DNA from: Nitrospirota bacterium
Lineage (GTDB): Bacteria; Nitrospirota; 9FT-COMBO-42-15; HDB-SIOI813
Assembly: GCA_020846775.1 (NCBI GenBank)
Contig: JADLDG010000044.1
Location: forward strand, 1-48,986
Reading direction: 5' to 3'
Length of the DNA: 48,986 bases
Shown here: piece after piece, positions 17,513 to 25,643 of the stretch
Numbering within the stretch: the stretch's first letter is position 1
How the letters are laid out: each line of letters opens with the position of its first letter
The notes under the pieces: generated by a model
What the model saw: the letters and a program-made list of their open reading frames with translations, nothing else
The model's database searches: none
What the model was told of the DNA's origin: nothing
Program-made: the position numbers and the translations under genes

Positions 17513-18056
17513 ATGTTTAAGACTGATATATGGAAAGATTACATACCCAAGGAAAGAGTTGGCAAACTTTGTTATTATTTATGCTCAAAGCAATCTATAT
17601 TACCCATCCGTGATATATTAGATGACCATGGTGCTGGCAATAAAATGGAGCCGAATATCGAAACAGAGACTTATAATTGGTATTGCTCTTATAACCAGAC
17701 ATCAGTGCAGGCAGCAATAAATAATGGTTTATCTCATATTTTGTTTATCACAAAATACACTGGGTACAAGGAAGAATATCGTAATCGCTACTTCATCGTT
17801 GGTTATTACGAAATTGGGGGGATAGCAATAAAAGAAGAGAGAAGAGTAATTCAAGCGGTAAAAACATGTTTTGTTCCTGTTGACAAATCTTCGATATGCT
17901 ACTCAGAGGATTGCTGGAGATTTACTTGATGAAATAATAAATCATCTTAACAAAGGTAATGCATTCAATGATTTTACACAAGAAGTTGAGGGTCTTAAAC
18001 TAAAACAAGACCAAAAGAAAAATAGAAATTGTCGTAGTGGTTTACGTAATTGCTGA
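17513..18056 (+). pseudogene. Frameshifted gene of unknown function next to the Nmad3-like gene
   Basis: I take the ATG at 17513 because an AAAGGA site (17500-17505) is correctly spaced for it but too close to the ATG at 17507. The first frame runs to 17929 (138 residues). A second frame overlapping from about 17871 to 18056 continues in a natural helical sequence (RIAGDLLDEIINHLNKG). The first frame's own end (CYSEDCWRFT) looks unnatural. One indel near 17886-17900 would join the two into a protein of about 180 residues. Strands such as ILFITKYTG and RYFIVGYYEIGG hint at a PUA/EVE-like beta fold, which is only a guess. It precedes the Nmad3-like gene and may have been its partner. Confidence 0.5.
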
Positions 18057-18069
18057 GGTAGAGTGAATT

Positions 18070-18750
18070 ATGCAAATCCTCTTGCTCAGAGTAGGAATTG
18101 ATCTTGGAACAGGAGGCGCCTTGGGGCCTATCTTTCCAGGCAGAACTTTCGAGTATGTACCGATTCCTGAGAGCAAACCATCTTCCCGCTCCGTAAAATA
18201 TTCTAATATCAATGCAAGATATGGAGGTACACTCGACCAGTTTGTACCGCTCAACATCCTCATTGACGGTGGGTATGCTCATCTTGATCCAGAATTTGAA
18301 ACATTCACTTATGGTGACCCGACGAAGAATAAGAGAGGTCAGCTACTACGCTTGATGGAAGGTGGCCTGCTTGTATTTTATGCCGGGCTGTGTCCACCAG
18401 AACAGAACAAAGGCTCTGTTTTGTACCTCATTGGTTTTTTCACTATAGATTGCGTATACGAGGTTAATGATAGACAGCCTTGGCCTCTGCCTGTTTTACG
18501 GCATCTCTGGGCAAACGCACACTTTCGAAGGGACAACCCGGATGATGGCCTTGTAGTTGTACAAGGTAAGCTGGATGAAAGCCGTCTTCTTGAAAGAGCT
18601 GTTCCTATGTCCGATGAACACCAGAACATCCTGCCTGAATTATATGATACATTAGGTTTAGAGGGTTCTATCAAGCGTAGTGGTGCAGGACGCTGGGTAC
18701 CCGATCCTTGGGTACAGAGGGCTGCTGAATGGATTCTCCGCCAATTATAA
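18070..18750 (+). CDS. Nmad3-like protein (nucleotide-modification-associated domain 3)
   Basis: The 226-residue frame is intact, with a GAGG site about 9 nt before the ATG. Its N-terminus (RVGIDLGTGGALGPIF, then FEYVPIPES) matches my recollection of the Nmad3 domain described by comparative genomics around phage and restriction-type DNA base modification genes. Later features are a Gly/Leu-rich LLVFYAGL strand and a C-terminal RWVPDPW helix. No catalytic mechanism is established for this family. No DNA methylase or base-modifying enzyme is adjacent here, so it may be an orphan. The family call is from memory of the motif and needs a profile search. Confidence 0.6.
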   Translation: MQILLLRVGIDLGTGGALGPIFPGRTFEYVPIPESKPSSRSVKYSNINARYGGTLDQFVPLNILIDGGYAHLDPEFETFTYGDPTKNKRGQLLRLMEGGLLVFYAGLCPPEQNKGSVLYLIGFFTIDCVYEVNDRQPWPLPVLRHLWANAHFRRDNPDDGLVVVQGKLDESRLLERAVPMSDEHQNILPELYDTLGLEGSIKRSGAGRWVPDPWVQRAAEWILRQL

Positions 18751-18772
18751 GGGATTACAGAGTGGCAAAAAT

Positions 18773-18907
18773 GTTAATATGTTCAAATTTATGGATCTAA
18801 AATTTCCCCTTGAGGATTTATTTGAACGGAAAATTGATCTGGTAACCATTGATGCCCTAAGACCACAATTAAAGGATGATATCCTGCAGGAAGTAATATA
18901 TGCATAG
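18773..18907 (+). pseudogene. mntA antitoxin (MNT-type nucleotidyltransferase) 3' fragment
   Basis: Only the last 45 or so codons are recognisable: FMDLKFPLEDLFERKIDLV and then a helix ending ILQEVIYA. This matches the C-terminus of MntA-type minimal nucleotidyltransferases. The N-terminal GSF...D catalytic part is missing; the sequence upstream is the end of the Nmad3-like gene in another frame. The stop overlaps the hepT start (18900) by 8 nt, the normal mntA-hepT arrangement. In intact systems MntA neutralises HepT by adding AMP to its HEPN domain. Confidence 0.75.
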
Positions 18908-19271
18908 AGAATATAAGCTCTATCTTGAAGATATTCTGACCTCTGTCAATAAGATCAGTAATTATCAAGGTGATAGTTCCTATGAGTCACTTCTTGCGGA
19001 TGAGATGAGACTGGATGCTATTGTGAGAAATTTTGAGATCATAGGAGAAGCTGCCAGCAACATTCCTGTAGAAATTAGAGACAAATATCCTGCTGTTGAA
19101 TAGAGAAAGATTTCTGATTTCAGAAATGTCCTGGCCCATGAATATTTTGGGATAAACTTTAAAATTATGTGGGATATCATAAAGAATAAACTCCCAAAGT
19201 TGATGCAGGATATAAAAACAATAGTTGAAAACGAAAATATTTCAGGAGATTCGGGGGACGTACTTAAATAG
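18900..19271 (+). pseudogene. hepT HEPN toxin interrupted by a single nonsense codon
   Basis: The frame is collinear with HepT from the ATG at 18900 to a stop at 19269-19271 (123 residues) except for one TAG at 19101-19103. The context PAVE*RKISDFRN indicates that the usual Trp codon (TGG) became TAG. Everything after the stop is well conserved, including the RNase motif R-x4-H-x-Y (RNVLAHEY). The truncated 67-residue peptide lacks that motif, so the toxin is dead. Inactivation fits loss of its antitoxin, since the adjoining mntA is only a fragment. Decay must be recent because the rest of the frame is intact. Confidence 0.88.
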
Positions 19272-19273
19272 AG

Positions 19274-19551
19274 ATGTTTGCATTTTATAAGGATTATATG
19301 GCAAACTTTAATAAAAAGAATCAAAAAGAGAAAATAAGAAGAAAAGGCAAGTAAAAAAGCTCAACATTAAAAACCTGTAGGAGAACCTGACAAGGTGGCA
19401 GAAAAACCACGAAGATATAAACTCTCTCAGGCAAGCCTGTCAGGAAGAGGTTCTAAATTGGATGGTAAGGTCCATGGAGTTCGAGAGGGAGCCAGTGGAT
19501 ATAAACCGCCTGAAGGAGATTCTGGCGAATTCCGGGAATTTCGAGAAGTGA
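19274..19551 (+). other. Gene-poor stretch with two short unassigned frames
   Basis: Frame 1, 19274-19354, encodes 26 residues, very Lys-rich, and begins directly after the hepT stop. Frame 2, 19381-19551, is 56 codons without a usable start and reads as a plausible protein tail (helices around NHEDINSLRQ and INRLKEIL) ending 10 nt before the Fic gene. Frame 2 may be the remnant of a gene formerly coupled to fic. Another frame across 19395-19601 has low-complexity Gly/Arg-rich translation and is probably not coding. Confidence 0.3.
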
Positions 19552-19560
19552 AAGAAAGCG

Positions 19561-20598
19561 ATGTTCAAACCAAAATATACCATAACCTCCGAAATTCTTA
19601 ATAACCTCATAAAAACAGCCGCAGCAAAGGCAGTAATTGATAATGCTTATCTCATTCCCAGGTGGGAGGTTGCATTGCGGAGAGAGGCGTTAATCAAGAA
19701 TGCCCATGCCTCGACAGCAATTGAGGGCAATCCCCTTACGCTTGAACAAGTCTCTGAGCTTGCAAGAGGCAGGGATATTATTGCAACGAGAAAGGCAAAG
19801 TCGGAAGTCATGAACTATTTGAAAGTGCTTGAGGACCTTCCGGATTTATCTGAAGCTGGCGTGATTACTGAAAAGGTAATCTTAAAGATCCACAAACTTC
19901 TTACAAAAGACGTTCTTGAAAACCATGCTGACTGCGGCGTATACAGAAACAGACAGGTGGTGATCGGAAATAGAATGACAGGAGTAATTACTTTCAGACC
20001 TCCTGAAACAAAAGATGTTCCGATTCTCATGGGAAAGTTAGTTAAATGGTTAAACAGCAGGGATGCACTTGAAACAAATCCGGTGCTTACTGCAGGGATA
20101 AGTCATTATGAATTTGTAAGAATTCACCCTTTTATTGATGGCAATGGACGAACAGCACGGGCGTTGGCAAGTCTCATTTTATATTTAAGAGGATTTGATA
20201 CTAAGCGATTTTTTGCTCTTGATGATTATTATGACAGCGACAGGCAGTCGTACTATACTGCCCTCCAGAGTGTTGATCCCGCGACACTTGATACGACGAA
20301 ATGGATTGATTATTTTACCTATGGTGTGGCTCTGCAAACAGACAAGGTAAGAGAAAGGATTTTGTCCCTGAGCAGTGATATGAAAAGAAAACAGCTAAAG
20401 GGACAGATAGCCCTTACTGAAAGACAAATGAAGATCGTTGAGAGGGTAAATGCAAACGGACATATTACAAACAAGATAATCAGAGAGATGTTTAAACTGT
20501 CTGATGAGGGGGCTCTTAAAGAAATACACAAGCTTGTAAAACTCGGTGTTGTCAAAGCTGAAGGGAAGGGCCGCAGTATCAGATATGTCCTTGTCTGA
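19561..20598 (+). CDS. Fic-family protein with N-terminal inhibitory motif
   Basis: The 345-residue protein has the Fic active-site motif HPFIDGNGRTAR starting at H189, complete in all key residues. Fic enzymes usually transfer AMP from ATP to protein hydroxyls. An N-terminal S51-T-A-I-E55-G-N motif matches the class II inhibitory helix ([ST]xxxE[GN]), whose Glu blocks productive ATP binding, so activity is expected to be self-limited. The C-terminal 80 residues resemble a winged helix (TERQMKIVERVNANGHITN...). It is the only clearly intact toxin-like gene in the decayed island 16866-20981. Confidence 0.92.
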   Translation: MFKPKYTITSEILNNLIKTAAAKAVIDNAYLIPRWEVALRREALIKNAHASTAIEGNPLTLEQVSELARGRDIIATRKAKSEVMNYLKVLEDLPDLSEAGVITEKVILKIHKLLTKDVLENHADCGVYRNRQVVIGNRMTGVITFRPPETKDVPILMGKLVKWLNSRDALETNPVLTAGISHYEFVRIHPFIDGNGRTARALASLILYLRGFDTKRFFALDDYYDSDRQSYYTALQSVDPATLDTTKWIDYFTYGVALQTDKVRERILSLSSDMKRKQLKGQIALTERQMKIVERVNANGHITNKIIREMFKLSDEGALKEIHKLVKLGVVKAEGKGRSIRYVLV

Positions 20599-20632
20599 GT
20601 TGGCGATTAGTTGGCAATTGAGTTGGCGATTA
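20597..20632 (+). repeat. Short direct repeat after the Fic gene
   Basis: The 13-mer GAGTTGGCGATTA occurs at 20597-20609 and 20620-20632 (23-bp offset), with a related GTTGGCAATT between them. The first copy overlaps the fic stop codon. It may be a slippage product; I see no insertion sequence attached to it. Confidence 0.6.
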
Positions 20633-20675
20633 AGTAACAGTACAATAAGGGGAAGCCATCTGATGACTTGTCTGA

Positions 20676-20981
20676 CAACACCCTCTCCTCTCCATCCTTA
20701 GACATCTTGATATACGTAAACAGTGCACACCTGAAACCCTGGCAGAAGAATTCGGCACTACACAGCGGAACATCTACAGTGATTTGAAAGATCTTGATTC
20801 CTCAGGGTTTTCAATTACCTTGCCAGGCGAGAGTTCATCTATGGTTGCAATCTTGATGACATGGGGTGTTTCTTCAGTTGGAATAACTCCCGATGTGGTC
20901 CTTGTTGATTTTTTCCCCCATTTAAATTCGATTTCCAACTTTTTTCTTCCGTGTTTTTCCGTTAAAAAATCCTTTGTATAG
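20676..20981 (+). pseudogene. Remnant of a DeoR/WYL-type helix-turn-helix regulator
   Basis: The frame is open from just after a stop (20673-20675) but has no start codon. Codons to about 20830 read as a classic HTH: TPETLAEEFGTTQRNIYSDL, then KDLDSSGFSI. This is the N-terminal part of WYL-domain regulators. The remaining codons to 20981 do not resemble a WYL domain. The regulator is both beheaded and truncated. It marks the right end of the decayed island. The rest of 20599-21032 holds only the direct repeat at 20597-20632. Confidence 0.6.
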
Positions 20982-21032
20982 ATTAACTTACAAGTAAGCT
21001 TTTGTCGAATAACCCTTACAACCCGAACGATG

Positions 21033-21061
21033 TTGAATATATAGTACCACTTATTTACAAT
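21033..21061 (+). promoter_or_regulatory. Candidate promoter placed against the GT51 start codon
   Basis: TTGAAT (21033-21038), a 17-nt spacer and TACAAT (21056-21061) lie so that transcription would begin at about 21068. The ATG is at 21070. The mRNA would be leaderless or nearly so, which agrees with the absence of a ribosome-binding site before this gene. Confidence 0.55.
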
Positions 21062-21069
21062 AAGAATAG

Positions 21070-22272
21070 ATGAAAACCTTTTTTTCTTTATTGCTTACGC
21101 TTTTAACTATAATGCTAGTTATAGTTATAGGCTCAGTGCTGTGGGTATATAAACTTTCCCGGGAGATACCGGATGACCGGGTCATAATAAATTTCAGTCA
21201 TGATGCTGCAACTACAGTTTATGATAAGGATGGGCGGGTACTTATTACACTGAGAGAAGATAAAGATCAGATATGGGTAAACCTTTCTGAAATATCATCA
21301 TCTGTGCGGGACTCACTGATAGCAACTGAAGACCCTTACTTTATGAGACACAGCGGCATTGATTACAAACAGACATGGGAGTCCATAAAAGACAATCTCA
21401 GGGTATGGCGATTAGTAAGGGGAGGGAGTACAATTACCCAGCAGGTTGCTAAAAATGTCTTCCTGACAAATGAAAAGACCTTTTCCAGGAAGATAGGCGA
21501 GTTCTTCCTTGCAAGAAGGCTGGAAAAGCTCCTCCCCAAGGAGAGGATTATTGAGATATACCTGAATGAAGTTGGATGGGGCTATGGAATATATGGTGTG
21601 GAGCTTGCATCCAGATATTACCTTGACAAGCATGCAGCAGACCTTAATGTTGCCGAGTCTGCATTTATGATTGCTATGCTCCGTAATCCTGCCACCTATA
21701 ACCCCTATAAGAACTTTGAAAAGGTAATAACCCGCCAGCAACTGGTACTTAAGCTAATGTTGAGGCATAAGTTGATAGAGGAGGAGAAGTATAATGAGGC
21801 CCTCTCATATAAAATTGATCTTCGAAGGAATAAAAAAAACAAACGGTTCAGTCGTATTGGTCTTGGTGAAACGAGTGACGAGGAAAAGGTAATTCCCTGT
21901 CACAAACGTTTAATAAGGGATTATCTGGTTAAGACACTGGGACATAATTTGATATTTGATGCAGGAGTAGAAATTCGCTCAACTTTAGATGAAGATATTC
22001 AGGATAAGTTGGAGAGCATAATTAATAAAGTTGAAAAACAATCTTTTTTTGATTCAAAGAAAAGGGGCAGTCAGCAGAGAAAGATTGTAGTATTATCATC
22101 AAAAAACAAGATCAGGGCTATCGGTTGTACCTCGATGGACAGGGAGATATTTAATTACATAAAGACACTTGGGGCACCTGTAAATAATTATGAATACCGT
22201 GTGATTCCTGAAAGGGAGGTACCGTGGAATGATATTTTATTGATTGTTGCAGGTAGTGAAAATACCTTGTAA
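21070..22272 (+). CDS. Monofunctional peptidoglycan glycosyltransferase (GT51 family)
   Basis: The 400-residue protein has one N-terminal membrane anchor (residues 5-27). Its GT51 domain has the catalytic Glu (E87 in ATEDPYF) and the signature RGGSTITQQVAKN, plus KERIIEIYLNEV. It polymerises lipid II into glycan strands outside the inner membrane. After about residue 260 there is a 140-residue tail with the character of the linker of bifunctional class A PBPs (EIRSTLDEDIQDKL), but no SxxK transpeptidase domain. Class A enzymes are usually 700-800 residues, so this is either a natural monofunctional form or a shortened one. A possible leaderless mRNA is described at 21033-21061. Confidence 0.88.
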   Translation: MKTFFSLLLTLLTIMLVIVIGSVLWVYKLSREIPDDRVIINFSHDAATTVYDKDGRVLITLREDKDQIWVNLSEISSSVRDSLIATEDPYFMRHSGIDYKQTWESIKDNLRVWRLVRGGSTITQQVAKNVFLTNEKTFSRKIGEFFLARRLEKLLPKERIIEIYLNEVGWGYGIYGVELASRYYLDKHAADLNVAESAFMIAMLRNPATYNPYKNFEKVITRQQLVLKLMLRHKLIEEEKYNEALSYKIDLRRNKKNKRFSRIGLGETSDEEKVIPCHKRLIRDYLVKTLGHNLIFDAGVEIRSTLDEDIQDKLESIINKVEKQSFFDSKKRGSQQRKIVVLSSKNKIRAIGCTSMDREIFNYIKTLGAPVNNYEYRVIPEREVPWNDILLIVAGSENTL

Positions 22273-22327
22273 ATCAATATATATTCAGTTAAAATATATT
22301 ATTTTTGATATCGAAAGGAGATATAAC

Positions 22328-23149
22328 GTGTTAAAAAGAGGAACTTTATTTCTTGGTTTATGGCTTTTAGTAAGTATGTCTCTGCTTTCTGTAACAACCC
22401 CATCAGTGACATATGCTGAACTTACTGCTGATGAAATTGCTGCTAAGTCAGAGGATGTATATCCTGGAACAGATCAGCAATCAAAGCTTACCTTTATCAT
22501 CCGGGAGGCTGACGGGGCAGAGAGAAAGGTGGTGTTGAGACGCTACTGGAAAAATTATCAGAAAGATTCTGAATTCGACTCCAAGGTACTTGTTTTCAAC
22601 GAATACCCTCCCGATACAAAGGGCAATGCATTTATGGTATGGACTTATAAGGCATCTTCACAAAAACCTGAAGATTTATGGATATATCTTCCCATACTGA
22701 GGAAAGTCCAGAAACTGCCGGAGCACCCTGACGAGATTTTCAGCGGCGCAAATCTCAGACCCTCCGATATGATACCAAGGGAAGTTTCCCTGGACAGACA
22801 CAAATTGCTTCGTGAGGAGACTATCGAAAATCAACAATATTATGTCATCGAAAGTACGCCTAAGGTAAAGGATCCTAACTATACATACGGTAAGGTTATT
22901 AAATGGGTAAAAAAGAATGATTTTCTAAAGGAACGTATTGACTATTATGATGCTGATGGGACAATGCTTAAGAAACAGCTCATTACATGGAAGAAGGTAA
23001 AAGATGCGTATGTCTGGGAAAAGGTCGTCCTTACTAATGTCAAGACAGACGTCCAGACGATTCTGAATATAAGCGATGTTGAAATTAACACCGGACTTAC
23101 AGATTCAGCCTTTACAGAAAGGGCTATGTCTTCCGGCAGGGTGAAGTAA
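22328..23149 (+). CDS. LolA-like outer-membrane lipoprotein-sorting protein
   Basis: I place the start at the GTG at 22328, which follows AAAGGAG with correct spacing. An upstream in-frame ATG at 22244 would overlap the GT51 gene and place the signal peptide internally. The 273-residue product has a signal peptide (hydrophobic core about residues 6-24) and a LolA/LppX-like single-domain fold with repeated beta strands. Recognisable blocks are PDTKGNAFMVW, WIYLPILRKVQK and SGANLRPSDM, typical of the LolA_like family often coupled to RND/MMPL lipid exporters. No such exporter is adjacent here. It probably binds a lipid or lipoprotein acyl chain in the periplasm. Confidence 0.85.
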   Translation: MLKRGTLFLGLWLLVSMSLLSVTTPSVTYAELTADEIAAKSEDVYPGTDQQSKLTFIIREADGAERKVVLRRYWKNYQKDSEFDSKVLVFNEYPPDTKGNAFMVWTYKASSQKPEDLWIYLPILRKVQKLPEHPDEIFSGANLRPSDMIPREVSLDRHKLLREETIENQQYYVIESTPKVKDPNYTYGKVIKWVKKNDFLKERIDYYDADGTMLKKQLITWKKVKDAYVWEKVVLTNVKTDVQTILNISDVEINTGLTDSAFTERAMSSGRVK

Positions 23150-23178
23150 GCGCTTTTCGGGGCACAAATATATTAATC

Positions 23179-23199
23179 CCCTCTCCATCAGGGAGAGGG
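23179..23199. repeat. REP-like palindrome (8-bp stem) upstream of the sensor gene
   Basis: CCCTCTCC (23179-23186) and GGAGAGGG (23192-23199) form a stem with a 5-nt loop, followed by CAGGGTGAGGG. This resembles the GC-rich intergenic palindromes common in many Gram-negative genomes. No T-run follows, so it is not a standard terminator. Confidence 0.65.
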
Positions 23200-23222
23200 C
23201 AGGGTGAGGGTGGGTATTACGA

Positions 23223-25010
23223 GTGAAAAAAACAGGCCTGCAAAAAAGGCTTATAACCTCTATCCTTGCAGTCAGTTTTGCTGCAGGTCTGATTGTGCTG
23301 ATACTTGTTTACTATACAGGCCGGTCCACTTTAAAAGAGAGTATTGGCGCTACATTTCGAGAGCTTGCAGAGACTGTAAGCAGTACCATAGACCTTTCTA
23401 TTGCTTATCATATCGAAGAGGCGAAATTACTCGCATCAGCACAGAGCATCCTGTCGGCAATTGAAGATTCAAACCTGTTGTATGAGGGCGAGACCAATCA
23501 GGAAATCGAAAAGAGGATAAAGGAAATAGATGCCAGATGGACAGGTGGTGTTGGAGTCAATGCTTACCTCTTCGAGGTACTAAATAACAGGGCAACCAAT
23601 TATCTTAAAGAATTTTCCGCGAGTGGTGAGAGAGGTGTATACAATATAATATTGGTTACTAATGAGAAGGGGGCTGTTGTAGGTGCTACAGAAAAACCGA
23701 GTCATTACAGTCATATCAATGAGAAATGGTGGCGTTCCGCTTATAATAACGGGGTAGGCGGCATTTATGTCAGCGATATCTATTTTAACGAGGAGTTTGG
23801 TGTAAAAACCCTTGACATAGCAACTCCTGTTATGAAAGGCGGAAAGGCAATGGGAGTGATCCTTATGTCCCATAATGTTGACGTCTTTTTAAAATTTATT
23901 TCAGCTACTAAGGTTGGATCTACAGATAATGTCATGCTCGCTAACTCTGATGGTACCATATTGTTTTCGCCACCCTCTGGCACAAAAGAACCTCAGATGG
24001 ACAAGGGACTGCTCCAGGATATATCAAAGGAAACTTCAGGGTGGCTTACAACCAGGGCAGATGTGACGTATCGCGGAAGGCAGTCAATAGTAGGTTATTC
24101 TCCTGTTAAGATTACTGCCGAACTTGGAAAAGATAATATCAATGGAAAACGCTGGTATGTATTTACGAGCCAGGACCCGTCAGAAACCTTTATGCCCGTA
24201 TATTCCCTTCTTCTGCGTATTGGAATAGCCGGCCTTGCAGGTGCAGGCCTTATTGCAATCCTTGCATATATTACTGCAGGAAAGATTGTACGGCCGGTAA
24301 AAGAACTTCAAAAGGGAGCTGAGCAGATGGGTGGCGGTGATCTTGACTACAGGATAACAGTCAACACCGGAGATGAGATAGAAGACCTCGCAACTAATTT
24401 TAATGACATGGCATCAAAACTGAAGCTCTTCTATATAAAGCTTGAAGAGATGGTGAAGGAACGGACCAGGGAACTGGAGCAAAGAAATGAGGAGATATCA
24501 ATTCTTTATTCAACTGCTACGACGTTAAATCAGTCACTTGATGCTGACAAGACATTTTCCGAATCATTAAAGACCCTGATAGAGGTAATGAAGGCGGATG
24601 CAGGCGTTATCTGGATGCTCGACAATAAACTAAGGAGATTTACTATTGCAGCATCTCAGAATATTGATTTAAAGCCGGAGCGTGAAAAGAGAATGTCAGA
24701 GATATTTGAATTTATCGGAGACAAGATTATCCACGACGGCAAGTTGTGGGCGTCTGAAAATATAACAGTAGATGACCGGCTTGAGAACGTACAGGTACCT
24801 GAAGAAGAATTTATTTCGATAGCCGGAATACCGCTTAAATCAAAGGACAAAGTCGTGGCAATCATGTTTCTTCTTAACAAGAATATCAAGGCCCTGACGT
24901 CAAGAGAAGAGGATATGTTGTTATCAATCGGCAGTCACATAGGTATAGCTGTTGAAAACTCCCTCCTGTTTGCGAAACTGCTCAGACATGATGAGCCTGA
25001 AACACTATGA
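23223..25010 (+). CDS. Membrane sensor: Cache-HAMP-GAF, without an output domain
   Basis: The 595-residue protein starts with GTG. It has a first membrane helix (about 12-31), a periplasmic dCache-like sensor region (about 32-325), a second helix (about 328-350) and a HAMP domain (about 350-400, IVRPVKELQ). A coiled coil (about 400-430) and a GAF domain (about 430-590) follow. It stops there: no histidine kinase, GGDEF, EAL or methyl-accepting domain follows. Either it signals through a partner, or it is a shortened kinase. No partner gene is adjacent. The ligand of the Cache domain cannot be told. Confidence 0.8.
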   Translation: MKKTGLQKRLITSILAVSFAAGLIVLILVYYTGRSTLKESIGATFRELAETVSSTIDLSIAYHIEEAKLLASAQSILSAIEDSNLLYEGETNQEIEKRIKEIDARWTGGVGVNAYLFEVLNNRATNYLKEFSASGERGVYNIILVTNEKGAVVGATEKPSHYSHINEKWWRSAYNNGVGGIYVSDIYFNEEFGVKTLDIATPVMKGGKAMGVILMSHNVDVFLKFISATKVGSTDNVMLANSDGTILFSPPSGTKEPQMDKGLLQDISKETSGWLTTRADVTYRGRQSIVGYSPVKITAELGKDNINGKRWYVFTSQDPSETFMPVYSLLLRIGIAGLAGAGLIAILAYITAGKIVRPVKELQKGAEQMGGGDLDYRITVNTGDEIEDLATNFNDMASKLKLFYIKLEEMVKERTRELEQRNEEISILYSTATTLNQSLDADKTFSESLKTLIEVMKADAGVIWMLDNKLRRFTIAASQNIDLKPEREKRMSEIFEFIGDKIIHDGKLWASENITVDDRLENVQVPEEEFISIAGIPLKSKDKVVAIMFLLNKNIKALTSREEDMLLSIGSHIGIAVENSLLFAKLLRHDEPETL

Positions 25011-25064
25011 TGACAATATAATGTTTTGCTCCTGCAACACAGTGCATTAAAAGGGTATTTTCTG

Positions 25065-25643
25065 ATGATCATAACCCAGATAGTCCCCCCGGAGTGGTGC
25101 TTCAAGTGTGACGTCTGCTGTCGTTTTCCTGAAAAGGATAGTTTCCTTGCACCCTACTTTACACATGATGAAATTTTGACTGCTCTCGCATACGTTGCTG
25201 AGAGCGCACATGCTGAGGGAACAGCATTTTATTCTGTTCTTAATCCTCCTCCGCACGGTGGCTGCAAAATTTCTCTTATTCCCTTCGAAGAAGGTTTTAT
25301 ATGCCCTGAATTTAACCCTGTATCTGCCCATTGTAAGATATATGACGTCAGACCGTTTGACTGCATCATCTACCCCTTTGCACTAATGTGGTCTGCAGAG
25401 GGTAAGGAGATTTTGCTTGGGGTGGACATGAAGTGTCCTTATATTGCAGAGTTTATTAATTCGGAAAGTCTGAGAGATGCTTATATAGAAATGAGCGCTA
25501 TTATTGACTCATCACCGGTACTCGATATTATTTCAAAAAACCCCGCTTTTATAGGACCTTACCAGCATGATGTCAGTCATGCAGAAACACTAATAAACCT
25601 TACTCAGGAAATTACCTGTTCTCGTTACAGGGGTCAGAATTGA
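25065..25643 (+). CDS. YkgJ-family cysteine-cluster protein
   Basis: I prefer the ATG at 25065 (192 residues), which puts the first cysteine cluster near the N-terminus as usual. An upstream TTG at 25026 would add 13 residues. The N-terminal CFKCDVCCRFP and the later set GGCKISL, FICPEF, AHCKIYDVRPFDC are the conserved cysteines of the YkgJ (UPF0153) family, thought to bind an Fe-S cluster or zinc. The family's role is not established. The stop overlaps the TTG start of the DUF2156 gene by 3 nt, so the two are translationally coupled. Confidence 0.88.
   Translation: MIITQIVPPEWCFKCDVCCRFPEKDSFLAPYFTHDEILTALAYVAESAHAEGTAFYSVLNPPPHGGCKISLIPFEEGFICPEFNPVSAHCKIYDVRPFDCIIYPFALMWSAEGKEILLGVDMKCPYIAEFINSESLRDAYIEMSAIIDSSPVLDIISKNPAFIGPYQHDVSHAETLINLTQEITCSRYRGQN

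Noticed and set aside
19395-19601. 68-residue frame before the Fic gene
   Set aside because: Translation is Gly/Arg/Ser-rich and overlaps the Fic start; a different frame there (19381-19551) has better protein character.
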